From Hygrocybe punicea (Eukaryota > Basidiomycota > Agaricomycetes > Agaricales > Hygrophoraceae): DNA of 64,000 nucleotides. The stretch lies in the NCBI GenBank assembly GCA_963556145.1, contig OY744470.1, positions 5,518,001-5,582,000 on the forward strand, written 5' to 3'. Position numbers and translations under genes: made by a program. The notes under the pieces are model-generated. The model was not told the origin of the DNA, searched no databases, and worked only from the letters and a program-made list of their open reading frames with translations. Positions 24,353-36,615 of this stretch are shown here, in pieces (within the stretch, counting starts at the first letter, position 1; each line of letters starts with the position of its first letter).

Positions 24353-24589
24353 GCATCCCATGAACAGAAGAGAAAGGCGATCCAGAACAAAAGAATAAGT
24401 GGGTCATGTCGATATCAGTGACCTCATGACCATTGGCGTTACTAATTGGTGCATACCTCATGTAGGCCGGAAAGCGATTGTAGTCGATTGCTGAATTGTC
24501 TGCGTGAGGTGTGTGTGTTTTTGTTTTATTTTTTTTCATTGGCTCTTCCGATAAATCGCTGCCGGAGGGTGCGTCAATTGACACAGAGA

Positions 24590-25094
24590 GTGGGTATTCT
24601 TGATGCTGGATCTAGGCAACCTTACCTCACCTCAAATGCGAACATTGTCTCTCTTCTAGATATGAAGACCTCCGGCTGAAAATTACGGCTCTCATGGATG
24701 TGAAGCAGGAAGTGGGCAGGAACCGGTTGAGCTGCCATTGTCAAGCTTGTATTCGACACTGGACGCAAAGTCACCACAGTATGTTCCAAAGTTTGTGCTG
24801 TTCTTTTTCAGATCATGAACAAAGTTTGGCACGGTGCCAGGTTCTCAGGGGGAAATTTACTGGACCAAAGGTTCTGCACTACCTCCACCAAAAACCGCTC
24901 CCCACTCTCAAATGCTTCACAATGTGCTTCTGGCGCTGGCCACCGCCTTTTCAGACGAACCACATATCCGCGACCTCAGGTCCCGGCAGTATTTTGCCAG
25001 GCAAGCAAAGAGTTACATTGACACCAGGCCAAACATTGGGAGTTTTCATTCTTCTATAGGCTGGGCTACATTTACTTCGGATCCGAAATCATGA
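24590..25094 (+). pseudogene. Remnant of a fungal Zn2Cys6 transcription factor (middle homology region)
   Basis: The piece LHNVLLALATAFSDEPHIRD followed by RSRQYFARQAKSYID matches the start of the fungal-specific transcription factor domain. Shortly after, SFHSSIG is in one frame while LGYIYFGS, which normally follows it, is in another, so a deletion and frameshift lie at about 25055. No intact Zn2Cys6 cluster is visible upstream. The rest of the regulator is gone. Such proteins control metabolic gene clusters; this copy cannot. Confidence 0.6.
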
Positions 25095-25342
25095 TTAAAC
25101 TGTTTCACATCAAATCTGCCTCAAAAGAAGCCCTACTCGGTACTGCGGTGATTGCTGTCAAGGATTGGCTCCCGCGCGATAAGGAAACTATCTGTACGTT
25201 GCCCCACATTTCTCTGCGGAACGGAGATAAAATAATATGGCACTTCATACTGCCGCAGCTCGTGAATACAAAATCCATAAAACTGGCATAAATGTCCAAA
25301 AGCCGGCTTAGTCATTGTCTCTTTGAGCCGCAAATCTGATGA

Positions 25343-26144
25343 TCAGCTTCCTGCGCCGTTATTCCCCTCAACGCCATTACTCTCCTTGTACTCATCTTCA
25401 TCACTCTGGCTGATCCATGCGCGAATATATTGCCCATCCATTGGGATCTCCGTGTTCCATTCGGGCCACTCGCCGCTGGGAAAAGCAGGGTATGCTGCTG
25501 TGAAAGCCATCCAAAAAGCTTCTGCCCCATATTTCCACAGGAACGTTGAGCGAATGTATGGCCTTTCAGTAATCAGCCAGTTGTGTATTGTATCGGCAAG
25601 GTCCATCCATTGAACACGATCCTCGAAATTGAAATCGGGTGGCAGGGGTAAAAAGGGTATATCAAACTTTCTCCTAGTCTGCGGTACGTGAGTCATGAGC
25701 ATGGCATTGCGAAATTGGGCCCCTACTGGAATACTTGTAGTAGAATTTTGTGTATCTCGTTGCATGGCCTTCATGACAGGAGTACTGATAATTGTGTCAT
25801 ATTGAGGTATTGTTACAGAAAACGTGAACGGCTAAACAAGCAAAATTGTTGTGAGTCTCAACAACTTAAACATGAACAACTTACGATGTTGCGAATATCG
25901 AGATTGGGAGGAAGAGTGCCGGATAAACAAACGGAAACCGAAATAGGATGTCCCACACCATCGCCCTGATATGAAGAGCCATCGGTGCAAAATACGAGCG
26001 TCTCTGAATTCGAGATGGGTTGACGAACATGTGACCTGCTACACGATTAGTCAACTCCCAAGTCAACAATAACTTGAACGCGAAGGCCACATGCCGAAAG
26101 CATCCAGAAGGTTGAAACTGCAACTTGACCCTCAAGGTACGCAT
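25343..26144 (-). CDS. Hypothetical spliced protein, minus strand
   Basis: The last exon (about 25343-25774) encodes FLPLPPDFNFEDRVQWMDLA, then a WLITERPYIRSTFLWKYGAE segment, and ends in an acidic tail. Upstream, between about 25880 and 26040, a matching frame reads SNSETLVFCTDGSSYQGDGVGHPISVSV and ends near an intron. An earlier piece starts at about 26144. I recognise no family. It is read away from the transposase-like gene that begins within the same few hundred bases, so the 5' ends overlap or share a promoter. Confidence 0.4.
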
Positions 26145-29100
26145 TCCATCTCAACATTATTCTACTCACAAAGATCACTTTCAGTTTTCTACCAAATTGC
26201 AAACTCCTGCGCCGTCAAATGTCTTATCTGCCCCAAGGATTACAAGGGCGATTGTCCAGAGGTGGAGTACAGGCACATCGAATGACACAAGGGAATTGCC
26301 ACACATCGAAACGCTTTGAGACGCTCTGGCCTTTCCTCGCATTCTTCTGCCTCTTATGCTTCAGATAAGTTCTGGGGTAATGATGACACGATGCAGGAAG
26401 TTCCTGGTATCCTCGATGATGAAGTCACTGTCGCTATGGAAGAAAGTTCGGATGATGAGGACACTGTTCCCCTTGGTAGCCTCTGGGATCCCATAGATTC
26501 CACGATTGCAATCACCGATTCAATACAACCCTTAAATCGTCTTGCAGAGGAACTCGAGGAAGATGATGATAATCTCTTTGTATTCGACGAAACGCCCGCC
26601 AATGATTTTGGGCTGAATATTCATGGTAAGTATCGTGATATTTACTTACTGTCACCTCTGTAATTGAGTATTGGCAACATAGATCTACCGCCAGTTACTC
26701 ACCATTTATCCAAAAAGCGGGTCTCCGTCTCGTCACCAACATATCCGTGGCCATCCATGCCAGTCTGTCAAATCTGTCCATTGCATTTTCTGTTGACTCA
26801 TTATGCCTTGCAGATGTTTACCACACACCTGCTCTTCGCCTCACCTCGTCTTCGATTCTCGGAATCTCAGAAAAGAGCCGTGCTCAGTTGGGCCACTGAG
26901 CTCGGAGCACCAAATGTACCTTCGCTGGCTGCTCTCAAGGATTGCCAGCGGGGTGTTGAAGAGATAGTAGGACACCCAACTGAAAAGGTGGTATCGCCAT
27001 CGGGAAATGTTTTTTATCTAAACGATGTAGGAAAAGCTATCGCCAAGGTTCTTGCTACTCATGTGGCGATCTGTGTACAACCTAGCTGAAATTGAGAACA
27101 GGATTACGCAAACCCTCTGACAAGGTTCGCCATGGCCGATTATCCTCACCACGATATCGCAAGGATGTCAAAAGTTCATAATGGCGAGAAAATGCTTTTA
27201 GATCTTCCTCTCGATGTCACGACTCCAGCCGTTCGTGTGGACGAGAAGATATATTTTGTCGGGGAATTGTTGCAGCGGGCATCGGGATCATATTTCATCC
27301 CTGAACGCTTTTTTACTCGGAACAAACCACACTGCACTTGCGGGGAAGAACCCAAAGAACTATACTCGTTAGGCCGGGAAGTGATACGCTCCAATGTATG
27401 TGGCTAATTTCACATTCACATTCGTCAGCTAATTCATTGAACTCTGTCAGATCGGGTTTGTGGTGAAGGAAACACGGGTCATTACTAAAGTCAAAACATT
27501 TGCACAGAATTACCAAGATATTGAGAAGGATCCAAATGAACTGAAGTGCGGGTTTTCTGGTATGTTCTAGATGTAATTCTATACGTGTCCGGTGCCATGA
27601 CGGCTGCCAGAATTTTCTGCGTCATTCAAGGCCCATATGCCTCATCGACTCCGTGCAAAGGCTGACCACCGCATGGTCTATTCCGTTCCGGTTCTCGTTT
27701 TCATGGATGATGTATCGGGAAATATATCGAAGCAATGGAACAAGCATCACGTCATTTATATGTCAAATGCGAACCTGCCACGAGAGATGATTGAGAAGGA
27801 GTTCTGTGTCCGCTTCGTCACATCTTCACCTCATGCTGCCCCGATGGAGTTGATGCGAGCGATGAAGGAATCAATAACGTAAGTATTGACTCATGAAGGC
27901 CGTATGCACCATGTCTCAACATTTTCCAGCAAATGTGCAGAGTCTGGCATCGTCACTTGGGACTGCAAAAACGAGGAAGAAGTCCTTGTTCCCTACGTTC
28001 TTTTCCTCCCAGGTGATAATCCTATGCAAGCCGAAGAATGTAGTCACGCAGGCCTAAACTGTAATATTTTTTGCCGGACGTGTAAGGTTGGTGGAACAAA
28101 GGAATTCAAACAGTCAGATGAGGGTTTCTGCTCGCTATTCAAGGTACATTTCCCTGTATCCATCAACTATAGCTACTGACCTTGAATGAAGTCCGGTCAA
28201 TTGCGAACATGAGAGGAGACGAAAGCCACTATTCTTGAGCAGTTGAGGCTATCAACGCGAAAAGGTGGTACAGACTAGGTCAAGAAGTCAGTAACGGAAA
28301 CGGGTATCAGTGATGCGAGCTGTGCATCGGTGATCGAGTCATTACTCGAAATGGGTAAACAATTGCGAAAAAATAGGGCGCACGCAACAGAAGCTGATAT
28401 CCAAAGGACGCTAGAGGAGGAATTGGAAAAGCACATGCTCCATGATCCAATCAGTCCACTGATCGGGCTTCGAGGTGAGCACAGCAGTTTTTCTCACAAC
28501 ATTTCTGACAAAGGCCATTGCAAGGCTGTGAGATACATAAAGATACACCAACGGAAATCCTGCATACGATCCTCCTTGGTGTCGTGAAGTACTTTTGGGG
28601 ACAAACCGTTTGGGTCATGACTAAAAACAAGATGATGGCGAAGTTTGAAGCCAGGCTTGCTGCCCTCGATGCAGACGGCCTCAATATTCCGAAGATAAAT
28701 GCTGAATACTTCTGCAGATACAAAGGCGGCCTTATCGGCAAGCATTTCAAGAGTCTCGCACAAGTCATGGCATTCCTGGTCCACGACCTTGTGCCTGCAA
28801 AAGTCCTGGAGGCATGGACGGTCATTGGTCGTCTAGTTGTTCTTCTGTGGCACACAGAGATCGAGGATATTGAAGTGTATCTGGTAATCAATTTCTACCT
28901 TGATTAACCATGTAGGAAATACTAATTGTATCTCAGGCTGACCTTTCACGGTGCATTGAGGATTTCTCGAATGTCACAGCACAGTGCGCCCCGAGCATCC
29001 TAATTTCAAAACCCAAATTCCATTTTCTGCTGCACCTCGCTGCTTTCATCCGCCGTTTTGGTCCAGCCCTAATTTTTTCAACGGAATGTTATGAATCGTT

Positions 29101-31098
29101 TAATCACGTATTTTGACTCGTTTGCATATTCAGCAATCGTCTAGCCCCGAGCCAAGATGCTTGCATTGCATTTGCTTCTCAGGACATTATCAAACACGTC
29201 GCAACTGGAGGTCACTGGTTTGATACATTCGCGAGGAAATGGGTCCGTGCTGGCGATGCTATTCGTGAATACATAGATTCACATCCTGAACATGCTCGAT
29301 TACTTGGTCTTCCTTGCGAAGATGTCATTACGCCAGGTAAATAATATCTTGTATATTGTTCAAGTGCTGCCTCCTGAGAACTTTGATAGGAATGGCTATG
29401 TTGCCGGCCATGTCCTGTGGCCCAACCAATTCTCGCAAAGCTAAGACATGGCGTGAAACACATGCATCTACTATAGATCTCCAGGCACCTCCGTCGCAAC
29501 ACCGATATTTACAAGCCATCTCTTGTAAAGCATTGCATGGTGATGATGTACGTGTTGGTAAACATGCCCTGTTCAAGGATCCTCGTGATGGTAGAGTACG
29601 TTCCGTTTCTTCAACGATTGATCTCCTGAATCTCATCTGTTATTCAGCACTCCGTTGCCCTCGTGAATGAAATACTCGTTCTCGAGACAAGCCAACACAT
29701 TGCATCACATATCTGTCTTCAACGCATGGATTTTGCTCCTGAGCTACATGAACAATTAGATGCACCCCGGTTAACACTCTCAGATGCAGAGGTGATCGTT
29801 TCGGGAAAGGTTTGCTTGACAGTCTGTGGCATGTATGGTGTTTGACCTGTTGGTAGGACATCATATGTGCGGTCAATGTGCAGCATGACTGCATTTCATC
29901 ATCTTGCAATATCGTGCAACGCATTCCGGTTCTGCAAGAACGCTTAATGACGACACAAACGCGAAGTGTGCTTAGCCGTAGAGCAACGAAATTATACGTT
30001 CTCAATGTGTTCTCACTGCATAACTACCAGCATATCAAGGCGGCTGTACCAGTTCATCTTCAGAACCGACAAGAGCCAGACCCTGCTGAGGTTAACACAC
30101 TACGGAGGATTGCTGCATCACAGATCCGTGAACTCAAGAAGATGCGTGCAAAAGCTAAAGCCAAAGGCGACAATGGATCTGATGGGGAGAATGATGATGA
30201 TCTATCGCATGGTCTATTTGAAACATTGCCATCCTTCCAACAGAACGTTGTGTCAAAGCCAAAGGCAGCGAAGAAAAACACATCACGATCCAAGAAGGTG
30301 ACGGCGGGTTCAAGTCGCCTAGCCCACACCACAGCCTCACCACTTCCCCAAACCACCTTACCGCCAACCATTGTATTTCCCCGTCCATCACCACATGCCA
30401 TTGAACGCAACCATCATCTCCCAACTCAGTTCGCATATCCAGAGTCTTCTCGTCACTCGCTTGTTCCCCCTACTGGTGATTGCCAGCCATCTCAGTCCTC
30501 ATTAACACATGATCATCAAGTGTTGTATTCGTCCCTCCCTGGTCCTTATCCGTCTCAACCACCCATTCCAGAATTTCCTGAAACAAATAGTATTTCGCCT
30601 CCAAGTGCACGATATCGTCAAATGCCGCATTTGTCCTTTCCTGGCCTGTACATGCCCCCTCCGCCACATCTACTAGCCCCAGGGCCATCATTTCAGCACA
30701 ATACCTCGTCCCCCGGGATAGGTCACCTTCACGCTTCGCATTTGTTGTTTCCTGGCCCATCCATGCCGTCTACGCCCCAACGACTCATCCCAGGGCTACC
30801 ACCTCAGCGTAACGTTTCACCTCTCTGTTCTTACTCTTATCAACCCACGGAAACTTCCTTCCATTGCCCCTCTGCACTCACTCCACCGTATCCACCTACC
30901 TCGGAACTCCTCCCTCAAGGTCGTCCACCCCCTCCCACTGTAGAGCTCCGCCAACTACTACCGCACCCTTACAACAGACCTCACAGCCAGATAAATGCAC
31001 AATATGACCCGGCATTTTTATCAGCTCAACCATTCCCGCATTCGATTCAAGCACCCTTGAATCCTGTGTATTCTGGGCGCAAAGTCCACCCCCGCTGA
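26091..31098 (+). pseudogene. Large CACTA/KDZ-related transposase-like gene, decayed
   Basis: About ten exons of a protein family that is highly repeated in agarics. A zinc-finger-like start (CLICPKDYKGDCPE) is cut by TGA at 26283-26285. Then come an acidic part, KRAVLSWATELGAPNVPSL and VSPSGNVFYLNDVGKAIAK. Next are MVYSVPVLVFMDDVSGNISK, LFLPGDNPMQAEECSHAGL and the motif TPTEILHTILLGVVKYFWGQ. PKFHFLLHLAAFIRRFGPAL and a Pro-rich C-terminus with two LSFPGxxMP repeats (about 30630-30790) close it. The D..LHxxLLG motif parallels DxMHNLFLG of KDZ and DLLHEFELG of Plavaka, so I infer a related RNase H-fold transposase. Further stops: TGA 28210-28212 and TAG 28276-28278. Confidence 0.7.
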
Positions 31099-31224
31099 TT
31101 TTCTGCGGTGACAATGGACTGCGCTTTGCGCCATCACAGCGGCTCCATAAGATGTTGCTGCTATCGTCAAGACAAATATACCCCAAGAGTAAATTTATTT
31201 GTTTCTCGCACTATGTTCTTAATT

Positions 31225-31593
31225 ATGGCTCATCACATCACCATCCCAAACAGCAGCTTCAATGACGTTGGCCGAGACATCATTAACAATTACTACCACA
31301 CCCACACCCACTACCACTACCACTACAATGGTCAAGGCGTGAACCCCCCCAGCGTGCCTGCTCGCGGCACGAACTTCCGCGTTCTGCGCCTTCTTTTCAA
31401 GATCTTGGTGGTCTTCTGTAGGAAACGCGCTCGGACTCTTCTACAGTGAGTTCGTGGACTATTATTGATGACGTTGTGATTGATTGACATACTTTTCTAA
31501 AGCATTATTCGCGTCCTTTCATCGCTCAAGCGAATTCTCTTTCTCGCCGCTATCTTGGCGATCGGATGGAATAGGCTAACCCGCCGGGTTTAA
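31225..31593 (+). CDS. Small membrane protein with FNDVGRDIINN motif
   Basis: Two exons (31225-31445 and 31503-31593) give about 103 aa. The N-terminus MAHHITIPNSSFNDVGRDII resembles the short GGxFxxVxGDxxxN segments found near the start of many agaric NACHT/STAND-like proteins. It is followed by an Asn/Tyr/His run of alternating aromatic residues. The C-terminal half has a basic amphipathic helix and a hydrophobic segment (LFLAAILAIGW) ending NRLTRRV. An upstream in-frame Met at 31213 is possible. The function is unknown. A membrane-anchored or helix-forming partner of a larger protein is a guess. Confidence 0.5.
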
Positions 31594-32416
31594 ACATGTT
31601 AAACTGAGGCAAGTACTCCCACATGTTATATATTTCTCTAGTATTTACTCTCAGTTTTTCTTCAGTAGATATACTTTTTCGTAGTAGTCGTGCATGGGGG
31701 AAGTAACGAAGATACTGAGGGAAAAGACTAATATATATGATGAATCTATATGTTTGCGCAATACATTTTTTGATATATCAATAGTTATGAGATCTTGAGA
31801 GTTTCTCCAAGTTGTCGTATGGTCTCAGGCTGCCTCCATAGTATTAGATCAGTACTCCCATGTGACTGAGTCACGGAACCAAACTAAATCCCGGTTTCAG
31901 TACTGGGCTTGTTAGTCCTAGCGTGTGCATAGTGAAAGAAATCGTCATATACCATGCCTGCAAAAAAATAAATAGAATAATTACCTTCAGTTGCTTGCAA
32001 GGTCACCAGCAAAATTCACCCAAAAATTTGAGATTCTGACTTTATCCAATGTCTTGATTTATGTAGTTTTCCTATTTATTCCGAAACTCTCCTCCCAAAA
32101 AACCCAAAATCTACCTTCTTCAACTGCATTGACCACAGCCCAAAATTATTATACCTTTTATACTTATTAATTCCCCCTCCCAAATGAAAACTATTATTCT
32201 CTCCTACTCCCTGCCTCCTCCCAATAAGCAAGGTAAATGCCCTGAATGTTGCAATATATCTGCACTTATGTGTAATTTGGTCGTGTTTTGCAAGAACGAA
32301 GTTTCACCAAACAGATCTCAAGATCGAGACCCCAAGTACTTCGGCTCCTTGATCTTCCCATGGTCTCGCTCTTAGAAGCAGGGTGGGTATAAGAGGGTCC
32401 ATTGCTTCACGAAATA
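31594..32416. other. AT-rich intergenic stretch
   Basis: No gene recognised. The part at 31620-31870 is AT-rich with several TATA-like stretches. It could hold the promoter of the DUF6698 gene; TATAAGAGGG at 32389 is a plausible TATA element about 50 bases before its start. Confidence 0.4.
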
Positions 32417-32440
32417 ATGACCTCGTTCTTTCATCCAACT

Positions 32441-33830
32441 ATGTCTGATGGAAATCACTCTGACGATAATACCACTGGTCGCAAAAGGAAGGGAGCTTTG
32501 CAACTTGGCCCAAGGAAGAAAGCGTACGTTAACATTTCCAGTCTTATCTGTCCAACTAAACTATCTGGATAGCTGTGGGGCGGATCCACTCGTCCATCAT
32601 GGGAGGCATTTTGGGCGGACCATTCACGCTTTGTGTTCAGTTAATGCTCTTTTAATGAATGGAATCCTTCGTATGGGAGAACTTGCAGATCAGCCGGAGA
32701 ACACTTTTACACACGAGTACGTTGTAATCCATTGAACGTGGATGATCTGAATTCCATGTAACCACAGGGAGCGAAAGGAACATCGTGTCTTTGAGCAACT
32801 CCTCCAAATGGTGCCTGGCCTCGAACGTCGCCTGATGGACGGCTCTGACGAAGAGGTTACTTTGCTTGCTGATCTCGTAGGTGTATTCAATCCACAGATG
32901 CACGAGTCTGACAGGCTGTTAAGTTGCAGAAAGGTGTCTCCAGTGCAAGGTCTGACGATACAAAAAGCCTGAAAAGCGCAATTCTGGATTGGATTACACC
33001 TCGGGGCCAGTCTTTGAACCCTCCCTTGGCTCGTAACGTGAAAATTGATCGTGGATTCCATCATGAACGCACTGGAGCCCTTCTATGCCCTGCCGGCATG
33101 GACTGGTCTAACGCCGAGTGAGTGTACTTGCTGTCATAGTGTAAACTCCAATGATTTCTCTTCTCAGGGTCAAGGAGAAATTGCAGAGCAGCGAAATGGC
33201 AGTTTCGGGTGACCAATGGCCTATCTTTTTGTACAGTGGGTATAATTATGATCCTGAAGATCCATGGAATGGGCTATTTCGAAGTGCCCTTCTGGTTTCG
33301 GTGACTTTCCAATTTTTAATCTCGTACTGACAAATTGTTGACAACTCTATAAGGCATACAAGCATACATTTACTTCGCCCAGCTCAGTTGAGAAAGAACC
33401 GAAAGCTACTCGATCCGGTAACGCTCGTATCCATGGGATGACTCAGGTCACTGCCCCATCAATTGCTTACATCGCAACTCAGGTAAAGTCTAGCATGAAA
33501 AAATATAACCCATCACTAAATGGACATGTAGGTTCGTTTTGCGCTATCATCGTCTCCTGTTTTCTCCAAGTCCGACACTGTGACGGACTCCGAGAGGTTT
33601 TATAGCACTGTTGTGGATTTGTTTGAAGATGTCGAAGAGAAGCAGGAAGTCGGTGATCTTTTGACCTGGTGGAATCGGTGCGCGTATACACTATTTCCCC
33701 TGATTTTAGCTGAAAACAACCTAGCCAAATCTTTCCTGCCTATTCATCAGCGAGACGGACCATTTGCAAAAACAGTGCTTTGGCACGGATCAAGGCTAAG
33801 CATTCTGAGTTGAGGGATCTGGTCATTTAA
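32441..33830 (+). CDS. DUF6698-family protein, intact
   Basis: Eight exons: 32441-32523, 32573-32716, 32768-32876, 32924-33117, 33168-33300, 33354-33482, 33532-33677 and 33725-33830. All introns are GT...AG and about 47-55 bp. Family landmarks are HHGRHFGRTIHALCSVNALL, GVSSARSDDTKSLKSAILDW, WITPRGQSLNPPLARNVK, MAVSGDQWPIFLYSGY, ATRSGNARIHGMTQV and a C-terminus NSALARIKAKHSELRDL. The N-terminus holds a basic RKRKGA stretch. An alternative start lies at 32417 in the same frame. No stop or shift is needed, so this gene looks functional among decayed neighbours. DUF6698 proteins are expanded in Agaricomycetes; their function is unknown to me. Confidence 0.85.
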
Positions 33831-33984
33831 GCACTTAACATATTTCATTATGTGGTCGGAATTGTCGAAATCAATAATGTTCTGTTGCAGTTCTAAGATT
33901 TGTAAGATTTCTCGCAATTTGAAAGTGAACAAAATTTGTACATTCATCCTGAAATGTGCCTCGAAAGTGTGAATACTGGTCACT

Positions 33985-34640
33985 CAGTCAGTTGCTGTGC
34001 AATCACTGTCTTTCCTGCTGATCTTCTCAACTAGTAGCACTTGGGTAGCACTTAGATACACATGGTGTGATTGTGCCAGCATGGGGTATCTTGTAAGGTC
34101 CCCTCAATTGCCAGGTCACAGATCAACCATTAGCTTCCCATTGTCTTCCTGCATACCTGGTGGGTCCTGCCAGGTGCATCTGTTTAATTTCTCTTGTAAG
34201 CTGGTGTCACTCAGTGAGTACAAGCTTAACTGCTATCTTTCTTACTGATCTGCTCCACTAGTAGCATCTAGATACAGGTAGGCAACCCAAAAGCATGCCT
34301 GTCCACCTGGTGAGTTTTGCCAATTGTGCCAGTATGGGGTATCTTGTAAGTTCACCTCAATCAGCCGGTCACTGATCAACCATTAGCTTCCCATTGTCTT
34401 TCTTGCTGAAGTGCTCCTGCAGGTCATCCCAAAGCATGCCTGCATACCTGGTGGGTCCTGCAAGGTGCATCTGTTTGATTTCTCTTGTAAGCTGGCATCA
34501 CTTGTGAGTAAAAGCTTAACTGCTATCTTTCTTACTGATCTGCTCCACTAGTAGTACTCTAATACCAGTAGGTCACTCAAATACATGCTTGCATAGGTCT
34601 GATCAGGTTCATCTGTTAGAAAATGACCTGTTAGTGCCTG
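33985..34640. repeat. Tandem repeat, unit about 250 bp, roughly 2.5 copies
   Basis: The blocks at about 34075-34275 and 34328-34575 share long stretches such as CTTACTGATCTGCTCCACTA and ATCAACCATTAGCTTCCCAT in the same order. Partial units lie on both sides (33995-34060 and 34560-34640). The block is non-coding. Confidence 0.75.
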
Positions 34641-34927
34641 CTATTTAGTGATTGACTTGCCAAGCACAGTCTCACTTTCCTGCATGACATTTTTTGCTAG
34701 GCTCACTTAGGATTGTAATGTCAGTTACCATTGGCATGATCCCACACTTCTTGCAGCATGCTGGGCAGTTTATGTCAGTCTTCTTAAGGTTGTGGTGAAC
34801 TGCCAACACTACTGGTTTATATCTAACATTATCCAGCAATATATCAGAATTCTGGTTATTCTACAAAATATTCATATTTTAAAGGATGTTAAGGCCTTAT
34901 CATACTCTCCTCACTTTCCTGATGGAA

Positions 34928-35651
34928 GCGTTTGCGTGGCTGAAGCAAAGAAGGGACATAAGGCCAGCAGTTCGAGTGATTCAACGGGGCGAATGGTGCA
35001 CGTTCCCGGGCAATGCGACAGATGAGGGAGTGAGGAGCCGACTCAGCATCTCTGGGAACCCATAAGACGCTGAAGATTTGGTGAGCAAGGACGTATGGCC
35101 AGCGGTTCAAGCAAAGTGATGGGGGGCAGATGGCAAACGTTCCCGGGTCATGCGACAGACGAGGGAATGAGGGGTGGGCTCAGCGTCTCTGGGAACCCAT
35201 AAGATGCTGATGAAGAACTTAGAAGGCAAGGCATTGAGACCTTTTTTGGTTGTTTGTCTTTGTTTGGGTGGGCTCGCCTTATTGGGGCTTTTTGTTTTTT
35301 TCTCCTTCTCCTCAGCGTGTTTTGGGTTCCCAGACACGCGCCCGCTGCCTCATCCGTCGTCTATCTATCGTGTTTTGGGCTCCCAGACACATTGTTCGCT
35401 TCCTCTTCCACCAGTGCTCCCCCTGGATTCCTCGTTACGCATCAGCGCTCCCGGATTCCTCCCTACGTGGCTTCGGCGTGGTCTTATTGCTTCATTCCCC
35501 CTGCGTGAGTACTGTTTTTTCCTGCCGGCCTCTCGCCGCTCGTTGGGCCACTCAGGGATCAACCCTGGGACCGAGTGGGCCAGTGAGCTTTGAGACGCCG
35601 CAGATGCTTGGCCGAAGTCCCGCTCCTGAGCTCACGATCTTTTCTCCAGAT
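34928..35651 (+). repeat. 0.72-kb direct repeat, copy A
   Basis: About 95% identical by eye to 41467-42188, with most differences being transitions. Its first part contains two tandem units of about 125 bp ending in TCTGGGAACCCATAAGA. Its second part contains the inverse motif GGGTTCCCAGACACG twice. Copy B runs straight into the KDZ transposase gene, so copy A may be the 5' end of a second, lost KDZ element or one side of a duplication. Confidence 0.85.
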
Positions 35652-36521
35652 GCTCTGGTTTCCCCGCGCTTGACTGGTAAGCCTCCCACCCTTTGGGAAA
35701 CCCTGGCTGACGTTGCCAGTAGACCCGCTCGGGCAGGCCCTTCTCTCCTTATGGCGTTTCCCCTCTTCCCTGCCCAGATTCTGTCGATTTGGGCCGCCTT
35801 TTGAAGGAGGCCACTTTGCACGACTCCGAAGAATTGGAGGAAGAAGGTGCCGAGGTCGATGCAATCGGAGTCACGGCAAAACATCCCCCCTCACCCCAAT
35901 GGCTGGAAGCACCTGATGTGACGGCGAGTTTTGTTGTAGACCCGAATGGGAATCTACGGAAAGGGTGATCAGCTAAGAAGTGATCAGAGGAGTAAAGTCC
36001 TTCTAAGGTGTCTAGTCAATCCAACCCAAATCCAGGGTTCCGGATCAGAGGGGAAGTGTAGGGAGTGGAGTACGAAGACTAATATGGAGACGATACGAAG
36101 TGAGAACTAAGAAATAGAACTGAAGGGGAGTGATAACCTGTATTTTCTATATGGTTTGTAGTATAAGGGTACATCTTTTATACTACTGGGAGTGATCCTG
36201 TGCTGTAGTAACTATGTACTACAACCGAAGGCTGTAACTGATAGGAGTGGAGTGGAGTGGAGTATAGGAGGAATGGTGCTATGTACTAAGTAACGGGAAA
36301 CGAAGATATATCATATGTAACTATATACGTACTGATTCCGGGTCGTTAGAGACATCGCATTGCGTGTAGGAACGATTCCGGAGGCGGAATCCGGAGCAGA
36401 ATCGACGGAGAGAACCGGAATCGGGCGGAATCGACGATACGTGAATGGGAATGGACGGGGACGAAGTGGGATATAAGAGGATTCGGGTCTAGACGGGCCG
36501 GAGCCTCTACACCGAGGCGAA
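35652..36521. other. Stretch between repeat A and the TET/JBP gene
   Basis: A short open piece at 35652-35966 ends in FVVDPNGNLRKG and could be the end of a broken gene. From 35967 to about 36360 the DNA is rich in GGAGTGGAGT-like units and TATA-like stretches and has the look of an LTR. I found no TG...CA with target duplication, so this is only a possibility. Confidence 0.35.
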
Positions 36522-36615
36522 ATGAGTTCGACAGAACGACCTGCAAGTGCCAGCATTCTCCACCTCTCGGCAACACGCGAAACGCCACCGCCAGCTCAAT
36601 GGACATGTGCCGTGA

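Noticed and set aside
35967..36360. Possible solo LTR
   Set aside because: The composition is LTR-like but no edge pair or target duplication could be found.
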